From Prochlorococcus sp. AG-409-M05 (GTDB taxonomy: Bacteria > Cyanobacteriota > Cyanobacteriia > PCC-6307 > Cyanobiaceae): 64,000 nucleotides of DNA. The notes beneath the pieces were generated by a model, which was given only the letters and a program-made list of their open reading frames with translations, was not told the origin of the DNA and did no database searches. Location of the stretch: assembly GCA_003215435.1 (NCBI GenBank), contig QCKJ01000001.1, positions 186,001-250,000 of the forward strand. Reading direction: 5' to 3'. The position numbers and the translations under genes are program-made. Positions 26,714 through 37,238 of the stretch are shown here, piece after piece (the stretch's first letter is position 1; every line of letters begins with the position of its first letter).

Positions 26714-28033
26714 TTACTGGCGAACCAGACCTTCATATCTCTGAGAAATCACATAAGTCTGAACCTGCTTTGCAGTGTCAATAGCAACACCGACAAGGAT
26801 TAATAAGGATGTAGCTCCTAGCCCCTGAAATGTCTGGACATTGGTAGCACGTTCAACTGCAGCTGGAATAATTGCTACTGAGCCTAAGAATAAGCCTCCT
26901 AAAAGGGTCAGTCGATTCTGCACCCCTGACAAATAGGAAGTTGTTGCACTCCCAGGTCTTACTCCAGGAATTGCTACACCTCCTCTTTTTAGATTAGTTG
27001 CAATATCAGTTGGATTAACCGTAAGAGAGGCATAAAAATAAGCGAATCCAAGAATCAAGGCGAAAAAGACTATTGCATAAGGCCATGGATTCGCCGCCCC
27101 GGGGTTCAAAGCACTCGCCCACCTAATCAGTAAAGGATTCCTAGTGAAATTTGCAATAGTGATCGGAAGAAAAATGAGTGCAGAGGCAAAGATTATGGGC
27201 ATAACCCCTCCTGCATTTAACTTTAAAGGCAAATAACTCTGTCTGTTTGGTAATAAATTTGCACCCCCTATCTGCCTCTTTGCACTAACGATAGGTAATC
27301 TACGAGCACCTTCCTGGACGAAAATTATTCCAACAATTGTGATAAGAAAAACAAATAAAAGCACAACAATGCCAACCACATCACCTCTATCACCAGTCTG
27401 AGCCTTCTCAATTGTTGACCCAAGTGCCTTAGGCAGTGTCGCAACGATATTCAAAAAGATCACAAGGGAGGCACCCTGGCCAATACCCTTTTCTGTGATT
27501 AATTCACTTAACCACATAACAACAATTGATCCGGTTACAAGGCCTAGAGCTGTTTGCGCAACAAATACCGGCTCACTAATCCCTTCGACTGCATATTGGC
27601 GAAGAATTAGAGAAAATATAATGCTCTGAATGAGCCCCCATCCCAAAGCAACATATCTAGTTATCTGAGCAATTTTGCGTCGACCAGCCTCTCCCTCGTT
27701 TTTTTGAAGATCCTCCAATTGAGGCAATGAAGCAGTAAGCAATTGAAGAATAATTGATGCATTTATAAAAGGGAGTATCCCTAAAGCAAAAACTCCAAGC
27801 GTAGAAATTCCTCCCCCAGTAAATATGTCTAGGAATCCAATAAGTTGGCCGCCTTGTTCCAAGAACCCCTTAAATGCCTCCCGGTCAATCCCGGGAATAG
27901 GGATATAAATGCCTAAACGAATTAAAAGCAGTAAACCCAGAGTAGTTAGTACCCTTCCGCGAAGTTCAGGGTTTTGAACTAACTGGGTTAAAACTTCTGC
28001 TGCGCTGGGATTTCTTCCCCGACTAACGAGCAT
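26714..28033 (-). CDS. secY: Preprotein translocase subunit SecY
   Basis: Central channel of the Sec machinery in plasma and thylakoid membranes. At 439 residues with about ten membrane segments it is full length. Characteristic stretches are LRGRVLTTLGLLLLIRLG, the plug-region FLDIFTGGGISTLGVFALGI, NAGGVMPIIFASALIF and the cytoplasmic C5 loop KRGGVAIPGVRPGSATT. It lies in the spc-like part of the cluster after rplO, 99 nt away. Confidence 0.98.
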   Translation of the reverse strand: MLVSRGRNPSAAEVLTQLVQNPELRGRVLTTLGLLLLIRLGIYIPIPGIDREAFKGFLEQGGQLIGFLDIFTGGGISTLGVFALGILPFINASIILQLLTASLPQLEDLQKNEGEAGRRKIAQITRYVALGWGLIQSIIFSLILRQYAVEGISEPVFVAQTALGLVTGSIVVMWLSELITEKGIGQGASLVIFLNIVATLPKALGSTIEKAQTGDRGDVVGIVVLLFVFLITIVGIIFVQEGARRLPIVSAKRQIGGANLLPNRQSYLPLKLNAGGVMPIIFASALIFLPITIANFTRNPLLIRWASALNPGAANPWPYAIVFFALILGFAYFYASLTVNPTDIATNLKRGGVAIPGVRPGSATTSYLSGVQNRLTLLGGLFLGSVAIIPAAVERATNVQTFQGLGATSLLILVGVAIDTAKQVQTYVISQRYEGLVRQ

Positions 28034-28132
28034 GGATAAAAAAATGGATTAGTTTCTTAGGGTTCTCAAAAAGGAGAATCAATCGGTTAGGGATAAGGAG
28101 GGTTAAAAATCCTAGGTTCTAGATTGTGATCT

Positions 28133-28585
28133 TCAATCTAGAACTTCGCATGTACCCCCTGCACCCTCGATCTTGGTTCTAGCTGATGCAGTAAAGGATG
28201 CTGCCTGAACGGTCAATTTAACTTTTAAATTCCCATTTCCCAAAACCTTAAGTGGATACTTAGGACTCGTGACAATACCCTGCTTGACCAACGAGTCAAG
28301 ATTGACCGTGCTATCAGCTTTTAATTCGCTGAAAGCTGAAACATTGATGACAGTAAAGCTCTTGGAATTAACTGTGGTGAAATGCTTCAGCTTCGGCACT
28401 CGTCTATACAAAGGCATTTGCCCCCCCTCAAATCCTGGTCTAGTGGGGCGGCCAGAGCGAGACTTCTGTCCACGCATCCCAAATCCGCAACTTGCTCCTT
28501 GGCCAGCAGCTATGCCACGGCCTTTCCGCAATTTTGAACGTCTAGCACCTGTATTTGGTTTTAGAGAATCGAGTGGAATCGTCAT
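28133..28585 (-). CDS. rplO: 50S ribosomal protein L15
   Basis: A late-assembly large-subunit protein. The 150 residues begin [20 protein letters not shown]; the Gly-rich [40 protein letters not shown] and the C-terminal [20 protein letters not shown] are typical. The ATG at 28585 is preferred over 28612, which would overlap rpsE. No rpmD (L30) gene lies between rpsE and rplO; cyanobacteria generally lack L30. Confidence 0.97.
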   Translation of the reverse strand: MTIPLDSLKPNTGARRSKLRKGRGIAAGQGASCGFGMRGQKSRSGRPTRPGFEGGQMPLYRRVPKLKHFTTVNSKSFTVINVSAFSELKADSTVNLDSLVKQGIVTSPKYPLKVLGNGNLKVKLTVQAASFTASARTKIEGAGGTCEVLD

Positions 28586-28592
28586 GGAGTTA

Positions 28593-29216
28593 TCAAGAGT
28601 AAATCTGTTCAAGGGAGATGCCTCTTTCCTTAGCAGTCACCTTATGAGTTCGGAGGTCAGACAAAGCAACCATTGCAGCCCTGGCATTATTAAGAGGTGT
28701 CTTACTTCCAAGGCGTTTAGCAAGGACATTTTTGATCCCTGCTAACTCCAAGACTGTACGAATAGAGCCACCAGCAATTACACCTGTACCAGGTGCAGCT
28801 GGCCTAATCAGAACACTAGCTGCTCCATCACGCCCATTAGAAAGAGTCGGAATAGAACTATGGCGTGTCAGCGGAACCTTTACCAAATGCTTCTTCCCAT
28901 CAGCAACACCCTTCCTCACAGCTCCAATTACATCACTAGCTTTACCTACCCCTACACCAACTTGACCGCGTTCATTCCCTACCACAACTATTGCACGAAA
29001 GCTCATCTTTTTACCACCTTTAACTGTCTTTGAGACCCTTCGAATCTGAACAACTCTTTCCTGCCATTCAGAATCACGTTCTTGCCCTCGAGAGCGTCTC
29101 CCACCTCGCCTCTCACGGCCTTTGCGTTGTTCCTTCTGCGCACCCCCCTTCTGATCCACCTCAGCTGGTGGGGCCTCTGGAACAGAGGTTAAATCTTTAG
29201 CGTTTGCTTCAGTCAT
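28593..29216 (-). CDS. rpsE: 30S ribosomal protein S5
   Basis: A decoding-accuracy protein at the mRNA entry. It has 207 residues. An approximately 50-residue hydrophilic N-terminal extension (Lys/Arg/Glu-rich) precedes the double-stranded RNA-binding core [40 protein letters not shown] and the domain 2 segment [20 protein letters not shown]. It is 14 nt from rplR and 7 nt from rplO. Confidence 0.97.
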   Translation of the reverse strand: MTEANAKDLTSVPEAPPAEVDQKGGAQKEQRKGRERRGGRRSRGQERDSEWQERVVQIRRVSKTVKGGKKMSFRAIVVVGNERGQVGVGVGKASDVIGAVRKGVADGKKHLVKVPLTRHSSIPTLSNGRDGAASVLIRPAAPGTGVIAGGSIRTVLELAGIKNVLAKRLGSKTPLNNARAAMVALSDLRTHKVTAKERGISLEQIYS

Positions 29217-29230
29217 AGTTACTTCAGAAT

Positions 29231-29599
29231 TCAGAATTCAAGGCCAGCTTGGCGGGCAGCTTCGGCAAGAGCTTTTACCCTGCCATGGTAGAGATTGCCG
29301 CCTCGATCAAAAACTACCTGTTGGATACCCTTCGCCAAAGCACGCTTGGCAACAAGCTCACCAACAGCCGTGGAAGCATTACAACTGTTCCCACCAGTAC
29401 TAAGAGTTTCACGCAAATCTTTATCAAGTGTTGACGCAGCACAAATAGTGTTCTGAGCATCATCATCAATCACTTGAGCATATATGTGATTGTTGGAGCG
29501 AAAAACAGAAAGGCGGGGTCGATTAGGAGTCCCAACAATATTCCGCCTCAAGCGCCTATGGCGCTTTTGCGTTTGTTGTTTTCTAGAAAGAAGTGACAT
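29231..29599 (-). CDS. rplR: 50S ribosomal protein L18
   Basis: Binds 5S rRNA with L5. It has 122 residues: the basic N-terminus [35 protein letters not shown] and [20 protein letters not shown], ending ARQAGLEF. Its position between rplF (32 nt) and rpsE is the standard order. Confidence 0.97.
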   Translation of the reverse strand: MSLLSRKQQTQKRHRRLRRNIVGTPNRPRLSVFRSNNHIYAQVIDDDAQNTICAASTLDKDLRETLSTGGNSCNASTAVGELVAKRALAKGIQQVVFDRGGNLYHGRVKALAEAARQAGLEF

Positions 29600-29631
29600 A
29601 GTAGATAGATCTTAAAGAATCATGGAAATAC

Positions 29632-30171
29632 TTATTTTTTGCCAGACTTGCCAGCCTTCCTCAAAATTCGCTCGCCTTCATACTTAATACCCTTGCCCTT
29701 ATAAGGTTCTGGAGGTCTTATGGCTCGAATCTTGGCCGCTTCATTACCAACAAGCTCCTTATCTACTCCAGATACCGTCACATTTGTATTGTTTGCAACT
29801 GCAAATGTAATCCCTTCTGGAGGAACGACTTCTACTGGGTGACTAAAGCCTGCACTGACAACAAGTGTTTTACCTTTTACCTGCGCTCGAGAACCTACTC
29901 CGATTATTTCTAGTTTCCTACTAAATCCATTGCTAACACCTTCCACCATATTTGCGACCAATGTTCGACAGAGACCATGCCTTTCTCGGGACTTCCTTTT
30001 CTGGCTAGTTGGAGAAATAACAATGGTGTTTTCGACCTTAGAAATCGTTATCCCGTCAGGAAGAGTTCTACTGAGCTCTCCTTTGGGACCTTTAACAGTT
30101 ACTGAGAGACCATCCAAGGTCACTGCTACCTGATCAGGCAATTGAATTGGGGCTTTTCCGATACGAGACAT
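29632..30171 (-). CDS. rplF: 50S ribosomal protein L6
   Basis: A two-domain protein near the factor-binding site. It has 179 residues starting [19 protein letters not shown], with [16 protein letters not shown] and the C-terminal RNA-binding [17 protein letters not shown]. It is 15 nt after rpsH and 32 nt before rplR. Confidence 0.98.
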   Translation of the reverse strand: MSRIGKAPIQLPDQVAVTLDGLSVTVKGPKGELSRTLPDGITISKVENTIVISPTSQKRKSRERHGLCRTLVANMVEGVSNGFSRKLEIIGVGSRAQVKGKTLVVSAGFSHPVEVVPPEGITFAVANNTNVTVSGVDKELVGNEAAKIRAIRPPEPYKGKGIKYEGERILRKAGKSGKK

Positions 30172-30186
30172 AATTTGAGCTCCTTA

Positions 30187-30588
30187 TCAATAGACGTAGC
30201 AGAGGACTTCTCCGCCAACACCTTGTTTACGGGCATCACGATCACTCATAACGCCTTTTGAAGTAGAGATTATCGCCACTCCCAAGCCCCCTAAAACTTT
30301 TGGCAGCCCTCTTGTGTGCTTATAAATTCGCAATCCAGGTTTACTCACCCTCTGCATAGAGCGAATAGTTGGCTGACGATGTTTCCCGCTGTACTTCAAT
30401 TGAAGAATCAGCTGAGTGCGAACGCCTTCCCCCTCTTCACTAATTTCAGATATGAATCCCTCTTGCTGAAGGACCTTTGCAATACTTCTGGACATCTTTG
30501 ATGCCGGAATCCGAGTAGTTTGATGACGCTTCTCACTTGCATTTCGAATGCGAGTGAGCATGTCTGAAATTGGATCGTGATTAGACAT
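30187..30588 (-). CDS. rpsH: 30S ribosomal protein S8
   Basis: A central-domain 16S rRNA binder; in E. coli also an autogenous regulator of its operon. It has 133 residues with [20 protein letters not shown], the [19 protein letters not shown] segment and the C-terminal [20 protein letters not shown]. rpsN (S14), which lies between rplE and rpsH in many bacteria, is absent; only 17 nt separate rplE and rpsH. Confidence 0.98.
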   Translation of the reverse strand: MSNHDPISDMLTRIRNASEKRHQTTRIPASKMSRSIAKVLQQEGFISEISEEGEGVRTQLILQLKYSGKHRQPTIRSMQRVSKPGLRIYKHTRGLPKVLGGLGVAIISTSKGVMSDRDARKQGVGGEVLCYVY

Positions 30589-30605
30589 AGTAATAAAGAA
30601 AAAGC

Positions 30606-31145
30606 TCAGTTATTCCGGAAAGGCATCCCCATTTCACGAAGAAGAGCCAAGCCCTCCTCGTCCGAACGGGCACTTGTCACAATGGTGATGTCCATACCCC
30701 TAATGGATTCAATTTTGTCAAAAGAAATTTCTGGAAAGATAATTTGTTCTTTTACACCAAGAGTGTAATTCCCACGTCCATCAAAGCTTTTTGGATTCAC
30801 TCCACGAAAATCCCTAATTCGTGGAAGGGCCAAATTTATAAGGCGCTCAAGAAAAGCGTACATACGCTCTCCTCGTAATGTGACAGCACATCCAATTGGC
30901 ATACCCTGACGGATTTTAAAACCAGCTATGGCCTTCTTGGCCCTTGTAACTACAACTTTCTGGCCTGTAATTGTTGCCAGTTCAGCAATCGAAGCTTCCA
31001 ATGACTTGGAATTTGTAGCTGCTTCACCTAGCCCCCTATTCACAGTGACTTTTGTCACTTTAGGAACCTGATGAATATTAGAGAGACTTAGATCTTTCAG
31101 CAGTTTTGGCTGAATTTTCTCTCGATAGCGCTGTTTAAGTGACAT
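30606..31145 (-). CDS. rplE: 50S ribosomal protein L5
   Basis: Binds 5S rRNA and forms an inter-subunit bridge. It has 179 residues, with [38 protein letters not shown], the [20 protein letters not shown] core, [19 protein letters not shown] and the C-terminal [20 protein letters not shown] 108-nt gap without a gene separates it from rplX. Confidence 0.98.
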   Translation of the reverse strand: MSLKQRYREKIQPKLLKDLSLSNIHQVPKVTKVTVNRGLGEAATNSKSLEASIAELATITGQKVVVTRAKKAIAGFKIRQGMPIGCAVTLRGERMYAFLERLINLALPRIRDFRGVNPKSFDGRGNYTLGVKEQIIFPEISFDKIESIRGMDITIVTSARSDEEGLALLREMGMPFRNN

Positions 31146-31253
31146 GACTGAGATGAAAATTACTTCTGGGCTTGGTCAGAAGAAAGTAAATACGTAGAAA
31201 AGCTGAGGAACAGAAAAATTGATAAAGGGCAGAAAGTGTTTAGTAATTAACCA

Positions 31254-31610
31254 TTAGTCAATTACCTCCCCAGTTTTTTTCAGCCGACGTTTCTTAGTCC
31301 CATCTTTCTCTGTAACCCACTCGACCCGACTAGCAACTTTTTTCGAACTTGAATAGAGCATCACATTTGATGCATGCAAGGCAGCCTCTTCAGTGACAAT
31401 CCTTCCGCTTTCTCCTTCTTGAGTCGGCTTGACATGACGTGTACGAATATTCACACCTTGAACAATGACTCGATTATCAATTGGCATCGTTCTAAGAACC
31501 TCCCCTGTTTTACCTTTATCTTTTCCATGAATCACCTGAACGGTGTCGCCTTTTCTAATTCGCATCTTTATGCGGGATGAAGATTTGGTTTTTTGAGATG
31601 CGTTAGCCAT
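31254..31610 (-). CDS. rplX: 50S ribosomal protein L24
   Basis: An assembly-initiator protein with a KOW motif ([20 protein letters not shown]). It has 118 residues and a C-terminal [20 protein letters not shown]. It begins directly after the rplN stop with no spacer. Confidence 0.97.
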   Translation of the reverse strand: MANASQKTKSSSRIKMRIRKGDTVQVIHGKDKGKTGEVLRTMPIDNRVIVQGVNIRTRHVKPTQEGESGRIVTEEAALHASNVMLYSSSKKVASRVEWVTEKDGTKKRRLKKTGEVID

Positions 31611-31976
31611 TTAGATCACCTCTGGAGCTAATGAAACAATCTTGGTGAAGTTACGCTCACGTAGTTCACGTGCAACAGGACCAAAAACACGAGTCCCTCT
31701 TGGGTTCTTGTCATCATTGATCAAGACAGCCGCATTGTCGTCAAAACGAATTGAATTTCCTGTTGGGCGCCGCATTGTTGCTTTTGTACGAACTACAACA
31801 GCTTTAACAACGTCAGATTTTTTGACTCCCATATTGGGCATTGCATCTTTAACCGCTGCAACGATGACATCACCAACATGTGCATAGCGACGATTTGAAC
31901 CAAGAACACGTATGCACTGAATACGCTTGGCACCACTATTGTCAGCAACAGTGAGAAAAGTTTCCTGCTGAATCAT
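31611..31976 (-). CDS. rplN: 50S ribosomal protein L14
   Basis: An inter-subunit bridge protein. It has 121 residues with [60 protein letters not shown] and the C-terminal [20 protein letters not shown]. Its ATG overlaps the rpsQ stop by 4 nt. Confidence 0.98.
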   Translation of the reverse strand: MIQQETFLTVADNSGAKRIQCIRVLGSNRRYAHVGDVIVAAVKDAMPNMGVKKSDVVKAVVVRTKATMRRPTGNSIRFDDNAAVLINDDKNPRGTRVFGPVARELRERNFTKIVSLAPEVI

Positions 31977-32239
31977 TTTTTAGTCTCCCTAAGTCTCATG
32001 CTATGGCTAAGAACCTCAGCAACAGTCCATCTCTTTGAACGACTGAGAGGCCTTGTCTCAGTGATCCTGACTCTGTCGCCTAGGCGACAAGCATTTTCAG
32101 CGTCATGTGCTTTATAACGAGTAGTCCTGCTAACCGTTTTCTTATAGATGGAATGTGGGAAACGGTTTTCAACCGCTACTACCACTGTCTTATCCATCTT
32201 GTCGCTAACGACTGTTCCTACCCTTTCCTTAAGTGCCAT
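31973..32239 (-). CDS. rpsQ: 30S ribosomal protein S17
   Basis: A 5'-domain 16S rRNA binder. It has 88 residues of OB-fold: [36 protein letters not shown], the [20 protein letters not shown] loop and [14 protein letters not shown]. It is 12 nt after rpmC and overlaps rplN by 4 nt. Confidence 0.97.
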   Translation of the reverse strand: MALKERVGTVVSDKMDKTVVVAVENRFPHSIYKKTVSRTTRYKAHDAENACRLGDRVRITETRPLSRSKRWTVAEVLSHSMRLRETKK

Positions 32240-32251
32240 GGTTTTAAAAAA

Positions 32252-32470
32252 TCAAGAGGAAGCTTTAACTTTGGAGCGACTCCGCTCCTTCTGGACCGTT
32301 AAAAGATGAGCCAGCTTGATACGAGCCTCTTTAAAACGATGAGTGTTTGGCAATTGCCTAGTAGCTTGCTGAAAGCGAAGGTCAAACAGTTCACGGCGAA
32401 TGCCACTGATTTGTTCGGTTAGATCAGCATCGGAGAGCTCACGCACCTCCGCAGGATTAGAGCGAGGCAT
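32252..32470 (-). CDS. rpmC: 50S ribosomal protein L29
   Basis: A two-helix protein at the polypeptide exit, where chaperones and SRP dock. It has 72 residues, with [20 protein letters not shown] and [20 protein letters not shown]. It follows rplP after 3 nt. Confidence 0.96.
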   Translation of the reverse strand: MPRSNPAEVRELSDADLTEQISGIRRELFDLRFQQATRQLPNTHRFKEARIKLAHLLTVQKERSRSKVKASS

Positions 32471-32473
32471 AAA

Positions 32474-32950
32474 TCAGGACTCCACTTTGACTGATTGGGT
32501 ATCGGCTGAAGAGGAACTAGCCGAGGCTGTTTCCTGGTCTTCCAAAGCCAAAAACTTTGTTTTTACAGGAAGCTTGTATTGCGCTAACCGCATGGCTTCC
32601 TTGGCAATGGATTCAGTGATTTCCTCACCGCCCATCTCAAACAAAATTCGCCCAGGCTTGATCACAGCAACCCAAAATTCAGGATTACCCTTACCTGACC
32701 CCATGCGTGTTTCAGCAGGACGCATGGTGACGGGTTTGTCTGGAAAAATTCGGATCCATATTTTCCCGCCTCGCTTGACATATCGGGTCATTGCCCTTCT
32801 GCTTGCCTCGATCTGACGAGATGTGATCCAGCCACATTCTTGTGCTTGCAAGGCAAATTGGCCAAAAGCAATAGTGTTTCCTCTAGTGGCTACACCACGC
32901 ATACGGCCACGTTGTTGCTTTCTAAATTTGACGCGTTTTGGACTCAGCAT
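32474..32950 (-). CDS. rplP: 50S ribosomal protein L16
   Basis: Helps position A-site tRNA. It has 158 residues starting [19 protein letters not shown], with [20 protein letters not shown] and [20 protein letters not shown]. It carries a short Ser-rich C-terminal extension ([18 protein letters not shown]) beyond the bacterial core. Confidence 0.97.
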   Translation of the reverse strand: MLSPKRVKFRKQQRGRMRGVATRGNTIAFGQFALQAQECGWITSRQIEASRRAMTRYVKRGGKIWIRIFPDKPVTMRPAETRMGSGKGNPEFWVAVIKPGRILFEMGGEEITESIAKEAMRLAQYKLPVKTKFLALEDQETASASSSSADTQSVKVES

Positions 32951-32966
32951 AATTTAGATCTCCTGA

Positions 32967-33695
32967 TCAGCCTTCATTTGAGCGGTCTTCAAATTGTTGG
33001 GGTCGACGATTTCCCCTACGTCGTGGACTTGCACCGACAGGTAATTGCTGGCCTTCATCAGCCAACACCTCCCCTTTAAAGACCCAAACTTTTATGCCCA
33101 ACACTCCATAAGTAGTGCTGGCAACTTTGGTTGCATAGTCAATTTCAGCGCGAAGGGTATGCAAAGGGACACGTCCCTCCCGGGTCCATTCAGTACGAGC
33201 AATTTCAGCTCCATTAAGACGACCTCCGACCTGAATCTTTAATCCAAGCACTCCTGCTCGTTGGGCACGCTGAACAGCCATTCGAATTGTTCTTCGAAAA
33301 GCAACTCGTTTTTCCAATTGCTGAGCTATGTACTCTGCAAGCAAGAAAGCATCTGCATCAACTCTCTCTACCTCAACAACATTTATCCGAACCTGGCGAT
33401 TGAGATCTCTAATAGTTTTCTGAATCCCTGTTCGAAGTTCTTCAATTCCACTCCCTTGCCGACCAACAAGCACCCCTGGCCTAGCTGTCTTGAGTTCTAT
33501 CTCTAATTGGTCAGCCTTGCGGGCAATAACAACATCACTAATTCCAGCCGCACCATATTTCTTATGGATAAATCGTCGAATCCGGTCGTCCTCCTGCAGT
33601 AAAAGAGGGTAAGTCTTACTAGGTGCATACCAACGGGAACGATGTTCTTGGGTAATCCCAAGTCGTAAACCAGTTGGATTAATTTTGTGTCCCAT
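32967..33695 (-). CDS. rpsC: 30S ribosomal protein S3
   Basis: Part of the mRNA entry channel with helicase activity. It has 242 residues starting [20 protein letters not shown]; the frame remains open to 33779, but that extra part overlaps rplV and is not conserved. The KH domain GXXG loop is in [20 protein letters not shown], and the C-terminal domain includes [20 protein letters not shown]. It lies 16 nt before rplP. Confidence 0.97.
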   Translation of the reverse strand: MGHKINPTGLRLGITQEHRSRWYAPSKTYPLLLQEDDRIRRFIHKKYGAAGISDVVIARKADQLEIELKTARPGVLVGRQGSGIEELRTGIQKTIRDLNRQVRINVVEVERVDADAFLLAEYIAQQLEKRVAFRRTIRMAVQRAQRAGVLGLKIQVGGRLNGAEIARTEWTREGRVPLHTLRAEIDYATKVASTTYGVLGIKVWVFKGEVLADEGQQLPVGASPRRRGNRRPQQFEDRSNEG

Positions 33696-33717
33696 CAGTC
33701 GGTGGTGTCGTAAAGGG

Positions 33718-34083
33718 TCAAGATTCAGTCTGAGCCATGACAGCAATGCTGATATGGCAGGTTTGCTTCTTAATGGCAAAAGCGCGACCTTGCGCCCTTG
33801 GGCGATAGCGCTTCATGGGAGGACCCATATCAGCAGTCGCCTGAGAGATAACAAGCGAAGCAGGGTCTAATCCCAAATTATTCTCTGCATTAGCAACTGC
33901 AGACCTTAAAACTTTTGTAATCGGACCAGTGGAGCGATAAGGCATGAACTCCAACATAATCAGTGCATCCCGATAAGAACGACCTCTGATTTGATCAAGT
34001 ACCCTTCTCACTTTGGAAACTGAGCCACGTAAATAGCGGCCATGAGCTTTAGCTATAGGTACTGCTGTAGGGGAGATTGACAT
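33718..34083 (-). CDS. rplV: 50S ribosomal protein L22
   Basis: Forms part of the peptide exit-tunnel constriction through its beta-hairpin. It has 121 residues from ATG 34083 ([20 protein letters not shown]); the longer frame to 34230 runs into rpsS. Core motifs are [40 protein letters not shown] and the loop [20 protein letters not shown]. Confidence 0.97.
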   Translation of the reverse strand: MSISPTAVPIAKAHGRYLRGSVSKVRRVLDQIRGRSYRDALIMLEFMPYRSTGPITKVLRSAVANAENNLGLDPASLVISQATADMGPPMKRYRPRAQGRAFAIKKQTCHISIAVMAQTES

Positions 34084-34087
34084 GTGA

Positions 34088-34363
34088 TCAACGGCCTCCT
34101 TTTTTATCTTTAATGTGGCCTTTATATGTTCTAGTCGGGGCAAATTCACCCAACTTGTGGCCAACCATCTGCTCAGTAATGAAAACTGGAATATGTGATC
34201 TGCCGTTATGAACAGCAATTGTGTGTCCAATCATCACTGGAAGGATAGTGGATGCTCTAGACCAAGTTTTAATTACCGACTTGTCTTGATCAGCATTTTG
34301 CTTTTCAACCTTGCGAAGAAGGCTATCAGCAATAAATGGTCCTTTTTTTAATGAACGTCCCAT
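34088..34363 (-). CDS. rpsS: 30S ribosomal protein S19
   Basis: A head protein that pairs with S13 near the A site. It has 91 residues: [60 protein letters not shown] and [10 protein letters not shown]. It lies 35 nt after rplB and 4 nt before rplV. Confidence 0.98.
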   Translation of the reverse strand: MGRSLKKGPFIADSLLRKVEKQNADQDKSVIKTWSRASTILPVMIGHTIAVHNGRSHIPVFITEQMVGHKLGEFAPTRTYKGHIKDKKGGR

Positions 34364-34398
34364 AGCAAGTTAAGGATTAGAAAGAAAAAAGAAGGTCA

Positions 34399-35262
34399 TC
34401 AAGAATCACGTCCTCCTCGACTCCGCTTGGATGTGCGACGACGTTTCCTCAGGACTAGTCGATTACTGGGTTTATTCCGTTTTCGAGTCTTAAGACCCAA
34501 AGCAGGTTTTCCCCAAGGAGTTACGGGGCCAGCACGACCAATTGGCGCTCTGCCTTCACCACCACCATGAGGATGATCACAAGGGTTCATCACACTACCT
34601 CTAACTTGTGGACGGCGACCTAACCACCGGCGCCGACCTGCTTTACCAAGACTGGTATTTCGCACCTCCGAATTGCCAACCTCTCCTAAAGTTGCAAAAC
34701 ACTCTTTGCGCACCAATCGCACCTCTGTAGATGGCAATTTAAGAGCCACATAATCGCCCTCCTTAGCCATAACTTGAGCACTTGACCCTGCGGTTCGGGC
34801 CATCTGACCACCTCGCCCTGCATAAAGCTCTACGTTATGAACATTCGAGCCAAGAGGAATTGCAGAAAGAGGTAGTGCATTTCCTATTTCCAAAGGTGAT
34901 TCAGGCCCAGACATGACCTCCTGCCCAACTGCAATCCCCGCTGGAGCAAGAATGTATCGCTTCTCTCCATCTGAGTAGAAAAGAAGTGCTAAACGGGCGT
35001 TCCTATGAGGGTCGTAGTGAATAGCCGCAACTTTTGCAGATACCCCATGCTTATTTCTACGGAAATCAACAATTCGGTAAAGACGCTTATGCCCACCTCC
35101 ACGATGCCTACATGTAATTACACCCCTATTATTCCGCCCCTTCATCCTATGCCTGGGGACCACTAGCGACCTCTCTGGCTTTTGCGCTGTGATCTCACTA
35201 AAGTCAGTAACAACCCTGGTTCGAGTACCAGGGGTATAAGGACGGTAAGTTCGGATTGCCAT
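34399..35262 (-). CDS. rplB: 50S ribosomal protein L2
   Basis: A large-subunit protein close to the peptidyl-transferase centre. It has 287 residues with [20 protein letters not shown], the central SH3-like domain ([20 protein letters not shown]) and the conserved [20 protein letters not shown] loop carrying the functionally important His. It is 13 nt after rplW. Confidence 0.98.
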   Translation of the reverse strand: MAIRTYRPYTPGTRTRVVTDFSEITAQKPERSLVVPRHRMKGRNNRGVITCRHRGGGHKRLYRIVDFRRNKHGVSAKVAAIHYDPHRNARLALLFYSDGEKRYILAPAGIAVGQEVMSGPESPLEIGNALPLSAIPLGSNVHNVELYAGRGGQMARTAGSSAQVMAKEGDYVALKLPSTEVRLVRKECFATLGEVGNSEVRNTSLGKAGRRRWLGRRPQVRGSVMNPCDHPHGGGEGRAPIGRAGPVTPWGKPALGLKTRKRNKPSNRLVLRKRRRTSKRSRGGRDS

Positions 35263-35275
35263 TTCTTAAACCTCC

Positions 35276-35578
35276 TTAAGACTCAGGGAAAAGTTGGATT
35301 TTGTTGCCCTCGGCAAGCCTCACAACAGCTTTCTTAACCTGGGAGCGAGTGCCAGAGAAACGTCCAATACGTCGAGATCGTCTTGGGGGGTTCATAGTGC
35401 TGATACCTATGACCTTTACATCAAACAATTTCTCAACCGCAGCTTTGATATCTGGCTTGGCAGCCCGAGGATCAACTTCAAAGGTGTACTGATTGGCTTC
35501 TAATGCACTAGTTGCCTTCTCAGTAATTAATGGACGACGAATAACATCCTCCAACCGATCACTAAATCGCTCAGTCAT
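35276..35578 (-). CDS. rplW: 50S ribosomal protein L23
   Basis: An exit-site protein that docks trigger factor and SRP. It has 100 residues: [40 protein letters not shown] and [20 protein letters not shown]. Its start overlaps the rplD end by 8 nt, so translation is coupled. Confidence 0.97.
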   Translation of the reverse strand: MTERFSDRLEDVIRRPLITEKATSALEANQYTFEVDPRAAKPDIKAAVEKLFDVKVIGISTMNPPRRSRRIGRFSGTRSQVKKAVVRLAEGNKIQLFPES

Positions 35579-36206
35579 TGCCGTAAACCTCCTTAATGGT
35601 TGATAAGGCTTTTTCTCCTACCAAAATGGAAGAGGCATGAAGCAAATCAAACACGTTCAACTGATCGGCAGCAATAAGCTTGACCTTCTCAAGATTACGA
35701 ACTGATCTACGAACCAGGTCAGAGGGATTTTCTAGAACAATAAGGACCTTGGCTTCTAAAGAAACGCCCAAACGCTTCAAAGCATCAGTAATTTCCTTAG
35801 TCTTAGGCAACTTAAGACTGGTTCCAAAATCTTTAACCACAACCAAATCATCAATACGTGCCATTAAAGCTGTGCGAATTGCCAAGCGTCGTTCCTTACG
35901 ATTCATGGAAAGATTGTATTTACGAGGCTTAGGGCCAAAGATAATTCCACCCCCTGGTCTCAAAGGAGTACGGATAGAACCTTGTCGAGCTCTACCTGTA
36001 CCCTTTTGTTTATAGGGTTTACGACCACCACCACGAACTTCCGACCTAGTCAAGGTGCTAGCAGTCCCCTGGCGACTATGTGCTTGTTGACGTAATACAG
36101 CTCTGTGCATCAAATCAACGGATGTAGTCTCTTTTGCAACGGCCAGCTCAAGACTTGCCTTCCCGGCCTCGTTGCCCTTCCAATCCTTAATAACACAATC
36201 AGCCAT
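35571..36206 (-). CDS. rplD: 50S ribosomal protein L4
   Basis: A tunnel-constriction protein; in E. coli it also represses the S10 operon by binding the leader RNA. It has 211 residues starting [19 protein letters not shown], with [40 protein letters not shown] and the C-terminal [18 protein letters not shown]. The ATG at 36206 overlaps the rplC TGA by one base (TGATG). A GTG three bases upstream would add one residue. Confidence 0.97.
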   Translation of the reverse strand: MADCVIKDWKGNEAGKASLELAVAKETTSVDLMHRAVLRQQAHSRQGTASTLTRSEVRGGGRKPYKQKGTGRARQGSIRTPLRPGGGIIFGPKPRKYNLSMNRKERRLAIRTALMARIDDLVVVKDFGTSLKLPKTKEITDALKRLGVSLEAKVLIVLENPSDLVRRSVRNLEKVKLIAADQLNVFDLLHASSILVGEKALSTIKEVYGND

Positions 36207-36862
36207 CACTTACCTCCCTGAGTAGTTGGAGCACCAACTCGCTTCGCTGGGCGAATGTTTAGCAAAGATCCAGGTTTACCAGGTACGGAACCTTTTACCA
36301 CCAGAAGATTCCTCTCATTATCAATCTTTAGAATTGTGAGTCCGCGAGTGGTGATCTGTTTTCCGCCATAGCGGCCAGCCATTCTCTTTCCTGGGTAAAT
36401 ACGGCCAGGTGTGGTGCCTGCACCAGTAGAACCAGGTTGTCTGTGATTCTTTGAACCATGGGACATAGGCCCACGACTAAAGCCATGTCTTTTCTGATAA
36501 CCAGAAAAACCCCGACCCATTGTGTCTCCACTCACATCGACTTTTTGACCAAGCTCAAAGCTCCCAACAGTAATTGGTGTCCCAAGCTTTACGTCATCCA
36601 CAGTCTCTACACGAAATTCCCGTAAATGCCTTAGTAACTCCTTCCCTGATTTGGAAAGATGTCCTTTAGAAGGCTGATTAACAAGTTTCTCGCGAGTTAA
36701 GCCAAAGCCGATCTGAACAGCGGAATATCCATCTGTTTTAGCGGTTTTTAATTGAGTGATCCGGCAAGGGCCCGCCTCGATCAGTGTGACCGGGATTGCC
36801 TTACCTTGATCATCGAAGAATTGAGACATGCCCAACTTCTTCCCAAGGATGCCTATAGACAT
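36206..36862 (-). CDS. rplC: 50S ribosomal protein L3
   Basis: An early-assembly large-subunit protein and the first gene of the cluster here. It has 218 residues from ATG 36862 ([20 protein letters not shown]); an ATG nine codons earlier is possible but not family-like. Conserved blocks are [40 protein letters not shown] and [20 protein letters not shown]. rpsJ, which precedes rplC in many bacteria, is not upstream; a 376-nt intergenic region is. Confidence 0.97.
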   Translation of the reverse strand: MSIGILGKKLGMSQFFDDQGKAIPVTLIEAGPCRITQLKTAKTDGYSAVQIGFGLTREKLVNQPSKGHLSKSGKELLRHLREFRVETVDDVKLGTPITVGSFELGQKVDVSGDTMGRGFSGYQKRHGFSRGPMSHGSKNHRQPGSTGAGTTPGRIYPGKRMAGRYGGKQITTRGLTILKIDNERNLLVVKGSVPGKPGSLLNIRPAKRVGAPTTQGGK

Positions 36863-37238
36863 ATGAGGAAAAAACGCCAGCGGTAACAACCCAAAACGGG
36901 CTTAAAAACCTGGTTTAAGAATCGCCTTCTATAACAAATACCTTCAAGTCAGAAAGCCTTAAAGAGATATTTTTAATAGGGCTAGCGAATTAAACCAGTT
37001 GGCTGAGACTTGGCCGGTAAATTACCAGTTAGTTTCCCGACAGATAAAGATCAAAAGAATCCCTAAACTGTTCTAGCCTTTGGATCCATGCGCTATCGCA
37101 GGATCTGCTTCTCTTCTGGAGGCCCGGCTAGCGGTCGGGCACAGTTTAAGAAGCAAACTAAAACCCTACACCACTGGGTACCCTCTAATGATCTTTTTTA
37201 CACAAGCTGGCAGACTTAGAACCTATTGAACTGATTTC
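36863..37238. promoter_or_regulatory. Divergent promoter and leader region between rplC and ndhN
   Basis: The region must hold promoters for the ribosomal cluster (reverse) and for ndhN (forward). Next to rplC a long-range pairing is possible: CTGGTTTAA (36910-36918) with TTAAACCAG (36990-36998), reminiscent of a long leader stem. Next to ndhN two GC-rich hairpins occur in tandem: GATCC-A-TGCG/CGCA-GGATC (37083-37105) and GCCCG/CGGGC (37122-37140). They can form on either strand. A 43-codon frame overlaps them. No canonical -35/-10 pair stands out. Confidence 0.5.
37088..37219 (+). CDS. Candidate 43-residue small ORF before ndhN
   Basis: ATG 37088 to TAG 37217-37219, 43 codons, GC-rich at the start. 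It reads MRYRRICFSSGGPASGRAQF, then a tail containing TLHHWVPSNDLFYTSW, and ends 19 nt before the ndhN ATG. The start codon lies inside a hairpin. There is no ribosome-binding site and no known family. It could instead be a non-coding leader or small RNA. Confidence 0.25.
   Translation: MRYRRICFSSGGPASGRAQFKKQTKTLHHWVPSNDLFYTSWQT

Noticed and set aside
28269-28745. 158-codon open frame on the forward strand opposite rplO and rpsE.
   Set aside because: It lies wholly antisense to two certain ribosomal genes and its translation (Ser/Pro-rich, no domain pattern) looks like a shadow.
32400-32816. 138-codon forward frame opposite rplP.
   Set aside because: A shadow of the ribosomal gene; Ser-rich random-looking protein.
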